From positions 558,001 to 622,000 of the forward strand of contig QUOL01000009.1 of NCBI GenBank assembly GCA_009761415.1: a DNA stretch of 64,000 nt, read 5' to 3'. Origin of the DNA: Sarcomyxa edulis. Taxonomy: Eukaryota; Basidiomycota; Agaricomycetes; Agaricales; Mycenaceae. Positions 33,739-46,600 of this stretch are shown in pieces. Position numbers and translations under genes: made by a program. The number at the start of each line of letters is the position of its first letter. Position 1 is the stretch's first letter. A model generated the notes under the pieces. The model was not told the DNA's origin and did not search any database. It was given only the letters and a program-made list of their open reading frames with translations.

Positions 33739-36374
33739 ATGGCCATACAGATCAACTTCACACCCCACTTTCTGCTTCTCGAGGGTGACCCCCTCCAGGC
33801 TCTTGTCTCCCGTTCCTAGGGCTCGTCTTTTGCGTTCTTTTGGAGTCTCCGAGTTGCGACGCGCTAACCAACGTCGAAGGCCGACGATCAACGTTATAGT
33901 ATCATCAGTATCCCACTCGGATGCTACGTTCGCGTACTTTCACTGTAATTTTCGTAACAGTACTACTTGGACATCGTCGGGTTGGTTGGTGAGTCTTCTG
34001 ATCTGCTAACAAGCAAGAGTATACCTCAATTTGTATGTGATTTATCAGGAATGGCGACTAGCGAGCTGGAAATCTCTCCTTATTGTCCACAATTTCTCTG
34101 GAAACTTTGGTTATCGGGAAGGTAACGACTATGATTAACCTCTGATCTTACATCACAACAACTGACGACCGCGATGATCCTCCAAGTCACGATCGAATTC
34201 ACGTATATGATGTGTTTGAGAACGAGTTATCGGAATTGCGACGTATCCCGAAGCAGACACGCGGAATATTCCAGGACTTCAACGTTGATTCGCTGGACGG
34301 TTCTATGAAATCTACTTTGAGAGCAGCAGAAGAAGCATTTGCCGCCCTCGAGTCCCTCGCAGAAGTGGCTTTGACAGACTTACTGTCAAATATTTCATCC
34401 CGAGATAGCCATCACGGGAACAACACGCGGATACAGATGGATCAACAATCACTTTCCGCCCTCAGGAAGTTCTTCGTGTTCTTGCGCTTCAGGAACAGTA
34501 ACGAGTACAAGAAAATCGTTGCGAGCACGTTTCCAGACACCGACTCTGACGCGTCAGCACACAGGCGTGCACTAACTTGTCGAATCCGTAGACGATTGGT
34601 TCTAGGCGATATATGTTCCTTTCTGCAACATTCGTCGACGTCGGTTTTGAGAAAGTCCAGTCCTTTTGAAGGTGCGGTGCATCAGTTTTGCTGGCGGTTC
34701 TGTCAGGCAGAACTGTGCATTGGCATTACTTCTGGAGACCAGGAGTTCATGATGACGGAGACTTGCTTCGGGACCTTGGACGAAGGTTTCAAGGAAGATC
34801 CGTGAGTCACCAAACCATCGACATATCACAATTTTCCGATTTACCTTTTGAATAGGGAGTGTTGTCACATCTTCTTTCCTATCATGCCGACAATGGCAAT
34901 ATACGTCCTGGCGGATGATGACAATATGCCCGTTCATTCTGAGGCCCAGCTTCCAGATCTCGTATGGATCGACTGTGGTTCTGAAGCGCCCATAGACGTT
35001 CACCTACGGAATGCAATGACTCTGCAAACGTATCCTCGACACCTATATTTCTCGTCGCTTCGATCTGTGGCCCAATCAGTCTCATCCTATGACGAGTTTC
35101 GATGGATCTCAGAGCATCTGGATTACAGCCGCTTGAAGCAACGTTGTCGTCAGAAGTATATGCAAGAGACAGTGACTAAGACTCTCGTAGTCAAAGGTTC
35201 CGTGATATTGACCGACTTGACAGAAACAATCGTACGACTGGGAGATTCTGCTGTTGAACATGGGTCCTTTTCTGACGTATGGAAAGGGATTTGGACAGAT
35301 CCGATCGATAATACTCCACGAACGGTGATTTCTCCTTCGTTTGTTGGCTCACTCATCCTATAGCTGATATATTTACGATAGGTCGCACTGAAGTTCCTTC
35401 GTAAGGTCATGGTACAGAACGTACAAGAGAAACTCATGAAGGTTCGTATTTTTGACCTTGAACTTTTCTCATCCATCTTGCTAAGGGTGCAGCTTAACCG
35501 TAGCGTATGCAAGACGAGGTGATAGCCTGGCATCGGCTGTCACACCGAAATATAATCGTATTGTTAGGAATCTTTCGAGCATCCAGCACAATCGCAATGG
35601 TGTCTCCTTGGTGCGAGAACGGCACCGTGGTTCGTTATCTGAAGAATAACCCAACTGCGGATCGTTTGAACCTGGTATGAGTGCCAGAGATATCTCATGA
35701 ATTCTCGTTCTCAGTGCATATTTTCTAGTTGATTCAAGTCGCATCTGGAGTCTCTTATTTACACGGATTCAAACCGGTCGTCGTTCATGGCGATCTGAAG
35801 GGGGTCAGCACATTCATTCCAAGTTCATCGGGGGATACTGACAGACTCGTCGTTTACTCATAGGCTAACATCCTGGTTGATGGTCAAGGAACGGCAATCA
35901 TCACTGACTTTGGACTTTCTAAGGTTATCGAAGATATGTCGGAAGGATCGGTCAATCCTGCGACCTCTTTTTTCGCGGGTTCTACCCGATGGATGGCTCC
36001 GGAACTTGTGCTCTCCTTAGTTGAGGATGAAGGTCATACTCCTCCGATTACTACATTCTCAGATGTATATGCTTTTGCTTCGGTGTGCTTGGAGGTATGC
36101 GGTTTCTCTCCGATTGAGACATGGAGGATGACCCCATTCGTGCTAGATTGCCACAGGACAGATCCCCTATCCGCATCGCAGTAATGACCATGCTGTGATC
36201 GTTGATATTTTACGTGGCGTGAAGCCGACCAGGGGGACACCTTGCTACATCCATGACTTATACCAGGAGGATTTCTGGGACATGTTGGATCGATGTTGGG
36301 ATCAAGATTCTTGCCTTCGTCCATCCATGTCTGTCATGAAGGCATTCCTGGAAAGAATCGCTCAAACTTGTTGA
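33739..36374 (+). CDS. DUF4238 domain fused to a TKL-like protein kinase
   Basis: The N-terminal half follows the DUF4238 pattern: a start-like MAIQINFTPHFLL (33739), HVYDVFENELSELRRIPKQ (about 34190), a Glu-rich helix (AAEEAFAALESLAEVAL), FFVFLRFRNS, EFMMTETCFG, and HIFFPIMPTMAIYVL (about 34860). The same uninterrupted exon (34857-35325) then runs into the kinase glycine loop (HGSFSDVWKG). Kinase motifs follow: VALKFLRK (ATP Lys), HGDLKGANIL with the catalytic Asp across an intron at about 35800, ITDFGLSKV, and RWMAPEL. The C-terminus is DCWDQ-type (MLDRCWDQDS) with RPSM and the stop at 36372. The kinase is of the TKL type common in mushrooms. Exons between 33780 and 34180 are unresolved. 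Confidence 0.75.
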
Positions 36375-37070
36375 TTTGGTCGTCCATTCTGTACATTATT
36401 TGTTGGTTAAGGTTGGCCTGATATATCATGATCCATCCAGGAGAAAATCTGACAAGACCTTTTTCATAGATATTGTCGCCACCTCCCTAATGAGACTTCA
36501 CGTGTAATGATGATGTATTGCTTCCTGGAACTTGAGATCTTTTTTCTCAAATTGTGGCCATGAGACTGTGGCTTCCGAGGGTAAATTGGCCACGCCAACA
36601 TGTAATCGTATGCTCATAAAGGCCGGCGTCGAATGACTGCACTATCTCTGAGATTCACTATTGATATTTCATCCGTACCAGCAGGTGATCGTTCGTCTCA
36701 ATCAAAGTGGCGTCTATTTACACCATGCTTTTTTGTGTCAGGCATATAGATATCGCTTCTCGGAAATTTCTTGGAGCACGTAGTGACTCGCAACTTCCTC
36801 GCAACTACATCAGTCTCACAGTGGTATGGACATTGCGTCTTTGGCTCCATTGTACTCCACATGTAGGCGTTTCGGCGAAATCACCCTGGTACATTGTCGG
36901 AAATCGTGCTTCGTCCGACCTTCGAACCTTCGCAGACACTATTTCCTACGGATTGTATTGTGCATGAAGAGTATAACCAGCAAGGCGTCATCGTCTTCTG
37001 CGATGTTTCGGCGCTGAGTGGACTATAAAACGGACGCCTCCCGACATGAACTTTGGAACTCACGAGCAAT
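36375..37070. promoter_or_regulatory. Intergenic and promoter of the AA9 gene
   Basis: Holds the kinase 3' end and the AA9 promoter. TATAAAA at 37024-37030 lies 41 nt before the AA9 ATG. Short frames here have no protein character. Confidence 0.55.
37024..37030 (+). promoter_or_regulatory. TATA box of the AA9 gene
   Basis: TATAAAA, 41 nt upstream of the ATG at 37071. Confidence 0.65.
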
Positions 37071-38164
37071 ATGCGTTGTGCTTCTTCAATAGTTGCTTCT
37101 GCCCTTATAGCTGCTGTTTCTGCTCATACCACGGTATGGGGTGTCTGGGTAAATGGAGGTCAGTGCTCGCCGTTCTTACGACGATCATCTGAAATGACAT
37201 GCCCGCATTACCTAGTCGATCAAGGTGACGGTAGAAATCTTTATGTACATCGTTTCGGTGGTTCCCTAGGGGTCTAGTATTCTGATTGGTATTGGGCAGA
37301 TCCGCTCTCCTCCAGACAATAGTCCTGTCAAGAACATGTCATCCGATGCAATGGCATGCAACGTCAACAATACTGGTGCTTTCTATCGCCTGTCTCTGCT
37401 TTCCAGACATGCTCACAATCTTCAGCTGTGCCTCAGACGGTGTCCGTTGAAGCTGGGGACCTATTTACCTTTGAATGGTACCACAATACGTCAGCCGCAT
37501 CTCTTATCCTGGTATACTATATTACAGCTCACTGATACTAATTTCGACAGTCGTGACGATGACATCATAGCTTCTTCTCATCATGGTCCCAGTAAGTTCA
37601 ACCTACACAGCTAGCCTTCTGTCTTCTGACCACTCATGACGGACTAGTTGCTGTTTACATTGCCCCGATGTCTTCGAATGGAAGTGGTCCTGTTTGGACC
37701 AAGATATTTGAGGACAGTTATAATGCCACGAGCGCGACCTGGGCAGTGGACCGCCTCATTACAGCGCATGGTCAACATAGTGTGCTTATTCCGGACATCC
37801 CGGCCGGCGATTACCTTATGCGTGGTATGTTGCTCAAAAGATCCTCTCATCCAAAGGACAGAAGCTCATGAGTACTCACACAGCGGAAATCGTCGCCCTG
37901 CATGAAGCAGATGTTCTTTATTCGCAGGACCCAATCAGGGGTGCTCAATTTTACATCTCGTGCGTTCAAACACGAGTGACCTCGACTGGCAAACAGATCC
38001 TTCCAGGAGGAACAGAGTTCCCTGGATCATACACAGACTCGACTCTCGGGATCGTTTGGAATTTGTATACCACTACAGATCCGGCGACATACATACCGCC
38101 TGGCCCCGCGGTCTGGACAGGTGGCTCGATCGTGCAGATAGGCAACGCATCTGCATCTATGTGA
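37071..38164 (+). CDS. AA9 lytic polysaccharide monooxygenase, secreted
   Basis: A copper enzyme that oxidatively cuts cellulose-type chains. The signal peptide ([18 protein letters not shown]) ends just before His, so the mature protein begins [11 protein letters not shown]. This is the N-terminal His of the histidine brace. Spliced exons give [24 protein letters not shown], the Cys in [27 protein letters not shown], then [12 protein letters not shown] with the second His ligand. AQFYISCVQ provides the usual axial Tyr region and a disulfide Cys. The last exon ends [13 protein letters not shown] at stop 38162-38164, with no CBM1 module. About seven small introns, all with GT..AG ends that join in frame. 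The promoter has a TATA box at 37024. It appears intact. Confidence 0.9.
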
Positions 38165-39155
38165 TTAACCCATTCATGACAAATCTTTGGAAAGCGACAC
38201 TCATGGTTATACGTGCACAGGAATTCGAGCAGTGTCTAGAGTGGCAGTGTCTGGAGTGGTATCTTGTCAAGTACAAATTGCAAGCTACAAGAATACTTAG
38301 AATTTCCTGCCAATCACGTTTCATGTCTCAAGTCTATTATGTTATGCTAAAGTTGACCATGGTGCAGTATCCAGACCTATGTGCGTCTTCAATCGCCTCG
38401 AGTCGCAAGTCCGAATTGATTTGACCGAAACGCGTGGACGCGTTGTGTACACGTGATCGACAGAAAGTACTTACGTGCCTCCAAGTTGAGTGTCATCGCC
38501 ATGTTGGTGACCTTCATCTTGCTTACATTTATGGGACTGTTGTAAATCTCACTGTCGCTTCAGCGGCCGAGATACATATACAACGTATGCTTGATTTGTT
38601 CATGATTGCGCAACCAACCTACTCTGACAGACAGACATGTAACGCTCCCAACGTAAAACATCATCCCGGCGCCCTTACGCTTGGAGCTCTCACACGAAGA
38701 GCTTCTGTAAGTCCCTTACTTGTAAGTGACTCGATATGTATGATTGTTCGCTGATCGCCACTCAAAATCTAGGCAATTATGGCGTCCACGCCTCATTGCA
38801 GACGAGAAATATTGCGATACTCGTTGGATACTCGATCATGAATTTTGCAGTCTGAATCTTCCAGGTGTGCACGTATACGAAAGTCTCGGGTTTCTTGGAA
38901 CGAATTGAAGCACACCTCCCACGGGAAGAGCAGTTTTCCGTGTGCCTCGCTGAGGAAGAGATAATCGAATAGGCCAACGTGATTGATATGACTTGCTCGG
39001 AGTGATAGAGCAATCACCTTCTTTCCTACATCGTTAGGACTGATAATTAATCTCCGATAGAATCATATAAATATTCCCTCCAGCTCACAATACCTTCTCG
39101 CCATATCGAAGGATTACCTCTGATTCACTTGCACGACCTTCTCAACTCCCTCCCT
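38165..39155. other. Intergenic, AA9 3' flank and monooxygenase promoter
   Basis: 1 kb with no clear gene. A 15-bp unit is repeated twice in tandem at 38230-38259 (CAGTGTCTRGAGTGG). A minus-strand frame at 38793-39017 is weakly protein-like but has no family. TATAAATA at 39066-39073 lies about 83 nt before the next ATG. Confidence 0.4.
39066..39073 (+). promoter_or_regulatory. TATA box of the FAD monooxygenase gene
   Basis: TATAAATA, about 83 nt upstream of the ATG at 39156. Confidence 0.5.
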
Positions 39156-40988
39156 ATGTCTGAACCTAAATTTCGAGTCGCGGTATGGTGCGTCGTTTTC
39201 CTTCTGGTGTAATATACCGTTTCCTGATTTTTGTTGATAGTGGTGGTGGTATCGGTGGCTTGGTATGCGCATTGGCGTTATCTGAGTATCCAGACATCAG
39301 CGTAGACGTCTATGAGGGTGCAGCTCAGTTTGGAGAGATCGGTGCTGGAATAAGTACGTAAAGATTTACATCCGCCAGACAATCATTTTGACTTGGCTCA
39401 AGGCGTTTGGCCACGTCCTTGGGAGCTCCTACGCAAGCTAGGACTGGAAAATGACTTACTCAAGATAACAGACACCCCAGTCACCAGTGAAGAAGGTCAG
39501 CTGGTTTCCTGAGACTTGAACCATGTACTCATCAAATTTTGCCCCACATCAGTTCCATCATTCACCTACAGAAAGGGCGATCAACCCGAGGGCTTGGAAT
39601 TTTACAAACTTGTGATCAAAGGCAAGTTACTTCTCGTGAACTATAGGAAGCCGTCCTCATTATGTTCTCTGATAACAGGAGACTTGATTGGATTTCATCG
39701 GGCCGAATTCCAAAAGGTCCTCCTATCGCACCTCCCAGGGTCGGTCAGGACCCAATGCTCCAAACGACTTCGGTCTTACTCGCAACCCTCCGAGTCAGAA
39801 CCTATCCAGCTCGTATTCGAAGATGGTTCCGTAGCGACTTGCGATATACTAGTCGGTGCTGATGGTCTCAAATCCTCCGTGAGACGATCTCTTCTTCTTG
39901 CGGAAGGAGAAAAACTGTTGTCTCAGGGAAAGACGCAAGATTATGAGCGATGCATTGCTGGCGTAGATCCTATGTGGACTGGTACGATCTCGTATCGGAC
40001 TCTGATACCAGCAGAGAAACTTGCTGCTTATTCGCCAGGGCATCGTGTTCTTACACGTCCCACAGATGTATGTCTTACCTTTAATTGATGCTTCCAGGAT
40101 GTTGCGGTGCTCAATAAGAATTTCTCCAGTATGTAGGAAAGAATGCGGTAACGTTTCGATTTTACTTTTTTGAATTATTGTCTGACTTAGATCAATACCC
40201 AAGTGCATTGTTGCCTATCCTATCTCCAAAGGAAAATCGGTAAATATCGCCGCATTCTCTACAAGGCCTGATCTCGAGGACACTGTATTCGATGGACCTT
40301 GGGTTTCTGTCGCCGATGACACAGAATTCTCCAAGGTGTATGGACATTGGGAACCGGAAGTCAAAGCCCTTGTGCATGTAGGCGACCCATTCGCATCTCT
40401 GGAGCTGACTTACGTGAGCCTGTCTAGTGCGCTGAAAATCCCATCCGGCGGTGGGCTCTCCACACGGTCAGGCCGCTCGCTTCATTCGTCTCTGGCCATG
40501 TAGTGCTGCTTGGGGACGCGGTACGGTGCATTACACTGCCCATGTTTATCCCATTCATGAAAAATCATCTTAGGCGCACGGTATGGAGCCATTCCAAGCA
40601 TCAGGCGCAGGTCAAGCCATAGAGGTACGAGTTGGAACTAAATGTCAGTGTTGATCTTTCGCTAACTCGGACGGGGGCTTAGGATGCCTATATCCTCGCC
40701 GCTGTTCTTGGTCATAAACAAACCGATAAGACCTCCATAACCCACGCATTACATGCCTACGACGCAACACGTCGACCCTTCGCCCAAGACATTGCTGCGA
40801 GGTCCCATCTAAATGGCCAGTACGCGATGATGCAACGAGAGGAATTTTCTTTTGGTCCGGAGAACCAAATGCAAGTGCTCCACGAGCTCGGCGAAGCCTT
40901 TTCACGGAATACAGAGTGGGCATGGTCAAGCACCATGGATGGATCTCTGGAGGAGGCGATAAAGATGGTCGAGCGGTCATCCGTTTGA
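39156..40988 (+). CDS. FAD-dependent monooxygenase, salicylate hydroxylase-like
   Basis: A flavoprotein monooxygenase of the aromatic hydroxylase type (PF01494 group), using NAD(P)H and O2. The ATG 39156 opens MSEPKFRVAV. The Rossmann motif is split by an intron and reads CGGGIGGLVCALAL. Other marks are IGAGI with WPRPWELLRKLGL, the GD-type DG motif in ILVGADGLKSSVR, and VVLLGDA joined over an intron to AHGMEPFQASGAGQAIED, the second FAD-binding motif. The C-terminal helix ends EEAIKMVERSSV at stop 40986-40988. Around seven introns. All conserved motifs are present, so it is probably active. The substrate (an aromatic or phenolic acid) is inferred from the family only. Confidence 0.85.
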
Positions 40989-42444
40989 TATGCCACTGAC
41001 TATTATCCTTGTGAAGATCATTAGTAGTTTGTTCATCCTGCTTTAAGAGCTTTGAGAATTCTAAGATCATTCTATAAGCTGCCTGATGTATGACGGACGA
41101 GCAACGTACTAGATTGAAGATGGAGATACGTTCTCTCACGGAATTGTGAGAAGAGTTCGTCGTAGATTTTGTCGTAGATCCGAAGAGGCCTACAGTGATA
41201 AGACTCGAGATCGGGGATGCGAGACACACCAGTGAATTTGACTCCTGAACAGGATGACATGGAGAGGCAGACGAAGAATGCTCCAGAAGCTAGCGTCGTG
41301 TAAACACGCTTCGATCCGCTTCGTAGGGTATATCAGCCAGACGAGGTCCAATTTCATGAGATTCCGTACATCGACGTGTCAGTGTTCCACCTATAACCAG
41401 AGAGGTATACCATATTCGGTGTTCGCTCGCTTTTCAATATATATCATATAGCCAGGGTGCATCTTGTTCGATGCACCTAAGCTAAGAATATCGAACCTAG
41501 CGTCGAAAAATGAGAAAACAGAGACTGATGTATCTGGACCATTCGGCGCTATCGTTTCGAGTAAGAGGCCCTTGGAATCAACGGCTAGCGGGGTCGGCGC
41601 CAGTAGACACGTGCTTGGCAATTTTTCAAAGGCTCTGAGCACTACAGAAACAGTCCTTTCGCAGCAGTTATTCGCGTGGAGCCAATCTATAAAGGTCGAC
41701 CCTAAGACGACCTTGAGCCTAGATGGGGGATCCCTTGTTGGGACGACGGTGATTTGACAAGAATTGGGGCCGAGTCACCTGAAGATGCGCTGAGGATTCT
41801 GCATTATCACAAAAGAATCGAAGGACTCCGTGGATTTGTCTGAACCGCTGGAATCGTGGGGCGCTGGCCTATACCGTTGTACTTGATTTGAACAAAGGAG
41901 CGAGCATAGCGAGCATAGTGGATTGTGTTCTATAGATGATGGTTTCGACGATGAATTCGGAATTGAGCCAACCAATGAGGTGGATGGAAAGTTTCAGAGT
42001 GTGTCTGCAAAGTCGGCCCTGATGTCGACTCTATTGATGTGTGAAGGTGTGCGAGGGTAGTGCTAGTAGCTTTATCGTCGTTATGCGGTATTGGATTGTC
42101 CATATGGTAGTCGTTGTGCAAGTCTAAGATGGCAAAGATGAGATGTTGAAGAAAGAAAGAGACTCAAGCAGCGATCGCGATTGCCGAGTGTTCCACGTGC
42201 TAAAGCTATTCCGGGCGCAACCCATGGATTTTCATTTGACCCCCGGTCTGAAGACTATTCCAAAGGAACGGACTTGAAACGGGGCTGCAATTCGTTGTGA
42301 AATGGACCCCCTCACCCTCCTTCTTGTAACTTAACAAGGCCACCCTCCTTCTCTCCTTACACTCACCATCTCCCTTAGCTTGAGCCTGCTTGAGCCCATC
42401 GTGCCTGCCCCACTTCGCCGATACGAACAGCGCCCATAACCAAA
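40989..42444. other. Long intergenic region, unclear content
   Basis: 1.4 kb without a convincing gene. Facing frames at 41464-41757 (plus) and 41391-41642 (minus) overlap each other and cannot both be real. The plus-strand one (NLASKNEKTETDVSGPFGA) has a modestly protein-like composition. No motif or repeat is recognised apart from a short GAGCATAGC tandem near 41900. Confidence 0.4.
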
Positions 42445-43336
42445 ATGATGGCGACTTACCCAGAGACGGCACTGGAAAAGGTATGCAGAGTCTGGTATAT
42501 ATATTATTGTCCTTTCTGACAATCCACAACTCGTAGATCTTTCAAAAGGTCGAGGAGGAGAGTGAAAGACGCGCTCAAAAGACTTCTCCTGAATACGACC
42601 GAGACGTTATTGGTACAGCCAGCATGCGTATCAAAGAGAGACGACGAGGGAGTATCTCCATCTCGCGTTTTGGCCAAGTAAGTGACCCTTTCGGCCAGCA
42701 CTTGTACACGAAATCTGACGCGATAGTAATTAGCTGCCCGAAGCTCTCACTCAAAAGGATGCTGATAGACCACCTGCGTCCATCCTATTATCCGTAATAG
42801 CATCTAAATCCACATTCTATCAAGTAGACGCCGCGGTACGTTCCAGCTGTCTTGTCGACACGTGAATTTAGTCTTACTTGATCATTCAGAACGGTAGTGT
42901 TGGTTCCTTCGCGTCGGCTGGATCAACCCAATTAGGCGACGACCTCGAAGACAATGTCCATGTCACGCGAGTACAGCAGATCGTCGGAAGACGCCAGTCG
43001 ATTTCAAGGGCAATTGGAAGCATGCTTCCTCGCAAATTGAGCCGGGCACGCTCGTCGAACGCGCTGACGGTGAACATAACCGGAGACGCGAATGTTGTCA
43101 TTGGGGTGTCTGTGGAAGAGTCAATAGTCGACGTCGTTCCCGAGGACGATGAAGCCGAAACGAGTGGCGCAACCGTATACGCACCCGGCGCTCTTCGCAG
43201 TCCTGCTTCTTCCACGTTCAGCATGTCGTATTCTACGTCCTCAGGGAAAGGCTGGGTGACGAGGGCAAAGGACATCACACAAAAGTTCCGCCGGAGGAGC
43301 AGATCGAACATGGTTGGAGGTGATTCTTCGTCATGA
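42445..43336 (+). CDS. Hypothetical protein, about 241 residues
   Basis: Four exons: 42445-42480, 42537-42677, 42734-42835 and 42890-43336, joined by introns of 54-56 nt that all splice in frame. The N-terminus reads MMATYPETALEKIFQKVEEE (20 residues, joined across intron 1). A basic patch follows (IKERRRGSISISRFGQ), then LPEALTQKDADRPPAS and a helix-like ILLSVIASKSTFYQVDAA. The C-terminal half is Ser/Ala rich with basic clusters (KFRRRSRSNM). It looks like a mostly disordered, possibly phosphorylated protein. No family recognised. Confidence 0.65.
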
Positions 43337-43656
43337 CTTACCATTCGGTCTCCTTGATTTCGTTGTCCGTGGATTTCTTACTTTTTCTTTATTCTTTCTT
43401 TTTGTCTGCTCTGGGGTTCCGGGTGCTTTATCTTATCTTCGTCCGTCGACTTCTCAATGTGATTGGATTTCTATTACTTACATGTCTCCCATGTGACTTT
43501 AACAGCGGTTGGCGTCTCCCTAGATCTTTTGTTGTATAGTGGTATATACCTCGTGGTTCCCGATAAATCTACAAATTTCCATACTTGCATAAACATAGAG
43601 CATAATATTCCATTGGCATAGACTGAGATGAAAGGGCTGCGATCTTAATCACAATA
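43337..43656. other. Convergent intergenic region
   Basis: Pyrimidine-rich 3' flank of the 42445 gene facing the 3' end of the dsRBD-repeat gene. Nothing else seen. Confidence 0.4.
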
Positions 43657-46600
43657 TCATTTGCTCTCCTTTCCCCGCGAAAGCAAACGGCCCAATACCT
43701 GTTTTGCGAGCCGTTCGCGTCCTTCACGGAGACTCGGGAATGCAATAGGCAATTCCAATCTTTCTTTACCCAGAATGACCCATACCTTGTGTGCATTCTT
43801 GCCCTCGTCATCCGTGACAGGCTCATTATGAAACTGGGGACGCGGAAGGCCTTCTTTGTCGCAATGATCTAAATTAAGTTCATGTTTGGTGAGTTACGAG
43901 GAGATCTCTTTGTTTGAGAGGTAGTACACGTACCCAGCAGAGATGTGACATGACTCTTGGGCGCACGCTCGATTTCGAGGTCCATTTTGACACTTGTCCT
44001 GGAAGAAGAGCCTTCCCTCGTGCTGATCGCAGGAGTCGCAGGAGGAGGAGCAATTGTATCCGGTTTCGGAGATGACGGTTCCGTGTACATGCTTAGATGG
44101 TCTTCCACTGCGAGTTATACGATTAGCGATAAATTCATCTTCAACTCAATATAAGTGACGTACCCGGTGGCTCTTGACGAGCCTTCCTTTCCCTACGGCC
44201 AAGCTTAGCAGGACGGACCGGGATAGGCTCCGGTTCTGGGTTTGGCGAGTCTTCTACTTTGATAGGTTGCTGCTCGTTAGTACCATTCGAGGGGACGACA
44301 CTAGCGTCAGAGATAGCATTCTGAGTTGGCAGACCCTGATGTGCAACAAACGGTCCTTGCGCCTGCTGGTATTCTTGAAGAGGAGGCATAGCATAAACAA
44401 CTCCAGGTTGACCTCCAGGCATGCTAGGAGGCGCCCCAGGGCCGGCAGCATAGATGACCTGTGTGTTAGGAGGATAACCCGGATATTGGGGTGGATATGT
44501 GGGAGGAGGGGGGTATGCATACGGATGCTGTGCTACAACCGTTCCGTACGGCATATACGGGGGACCCTGCTGCGCTATCACATACTGAGTAGTGGGATAG
44601 ACAGCAGGTCCCCCGGGATACGCGGGGTTCATAGGATGAGGAGGAAGAGGAGGATAGTAACCACCTGGATACGCCTGAGGTGGTGGAGGAGGCGCAAGCT
44701 GATAAGGAGCAACAGCGTGGCCTACTCCATACCCGAGACGTCCGTCAGGCAAATAAATGTAAGGTTGACCGACCGTTGCGGGAGGAGGAGGAGGAAGAGG
44801 AGGAGGCGCAGACATAGATACTGGAGGCAACATTGTAGGACCCTGTACTTGTGGAGTAGAAGAATCACCGACAGCCTGGGGTTCAGGATTGGGCTGCCCC
44901 ATTACTGTATCTGCTTGTGCAGGCGCACTAGGGACAGCAACCCCACTAGGCGTAGGGCCAAGAGGATTCCTCCAGACACCCTTATTAGAAAAGTTAGTAG
45001 TTCCGTTCCAGTCCTCTGCAACCATACTTGCAGGACGAGTCGGCAAGGCATGCGTCATTCGAGGGACGTAAGGAATTTCGCCCTTGATGTAGGGAGTGTC
45101 ATTCGTATTTCCCCTGAAACTTTGTCTACGTCTCTTCCATCGGTCCTGACCTCCGTTTATGTCCTCGAGGTCCCGCTCCCGTTTGATATACTTAGGAGCG
45201 TTGAAGGAGTTCAAAGCTTCCCGCCGGGCATCCAAGATGGAGATGTATCCTGGCGGGGGCGTGGCACCCTGAAAGCGCATGAGTTCCAGGACACCCTCTT
45301 TAGCAGCTTTGCAAGCTACAGCAATCTTCGCGTCCGGTTTGGTGCGATAATCACATGTCACAGTGTATTTTCGAATATCCCCAGTATTGGGTGAAAACGG
45401 AATCGTCATGCTGCATCCATAGGCTGAAGAAATCGGCAAAAAATGAGTGACTCTGACTGTTAGCTGGGCTTTTTATTAGTGAGAATCCTTACCGTCTCGG
45501 TCAGTCTCAAACTGGAACAAAGGACGACTGCCACGCCTGACTTTGTTGCACTCTGATGATAGAGCAGGGAAAATCATCTCGGCTGCAAGCTTTCGCATAT
45601 CGTCAGTGACGAATCTTTCTACGGCAGCACCAATAGATCGTATGTAGTCTCCAGCGCCCTGGGACATGGCTTGTAAACATACGGCAGCTTTGGCATCTGC
45701 TCGTTTAACGAAGCGAGGGTCAACAAAGTAGGACTTGGTTTCTCCAGGACGATCTAGTCGTAGAAGGCATCCATGTACTGCAACAATATCAGTACAACCA
45801 ACACTCTGATGCGCGAATACAACTTACAACCGAGATCGTTGATCCAAGTGAACTGTACAGTCAGTTTTCCACCCCTTGCATTTTGGATTGTGGTGTTCAA
45901 CCAACCAGGAGAGTTGATCTCTACGGCAGTTTTTTCCCCAACAGGTTCAGGGAACGGCTGGGGTAAAGATTCGTAGAAGCCTTGGAGAGAAATAGAAGTG
46001 TACATCGATTCTTCGTTTTCCTCTGTTTTGAGAGGCTCCTCGTCTGGATTTTCTGGCGCAGGACGATGGGTCTGTCCATTTCCATGTTTGATATATTCCA
46101 GCAGACCTTGCTCGAGCGCGGAATCGGCGCAAATTTTTTGCGCTTCCGAGTAGGTGTCGTAAATGGTATCTGAAGAATACACACGCATCGAGTGAGGAGA
46201 TAACTGAATCCGAAGGGCAGATCCGTGCTCTAGAATTGCATTAACAACGACCCAGGTAGATGAGAACAACGAACGCACTATACCCAAATTTGGATTCTGT
46301 CAGACGAATCCAATGAGGTTTAACTTTGCCCCCTCGCCATTCACGACAGCAGTCCTCAATTTCTTTGATCGAAGGAATCACTTCGACATTGGACATCTCG
46401 ACATCTGCTGCCTGAATTGATAGACCCGGGGTATCCAGAGGCGCTAAAAGCACTCCCTTCTTCGCTTTCACGGAATCGGAATCTCCAGTCATGATGAACT
46501 CGATAGCCCCCATTTCGATAGCAGTAGTCGCGGCCTGAGCTTTAGCCTCGTTCTTGCGGGAATATATAGGTTCCGTTCTGTAAGATCGTGTCGATCCGTT

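Noticed and set aside
41391..41642. Minus-strand frame containing SFFDAR, as in the M36 proteases
   Set aside because: Only six residues match and nothing before or after fits the protease, so I take it as chance.
42886..43344. Minus-strand frame of 152 codons opposite the 42445 gene
   Set aside because: The plus-strand gene has four exons with matching splice sites. The reverse frame has no such support.
44174..45394. 406-codon plus-strand open frame
   Set aside because: It is antisense to the Pro/Tyr-rich exon of the dsRBD-repeat gene. Its Arg-rich composition is what reading a low-complexity exon backwards gives.
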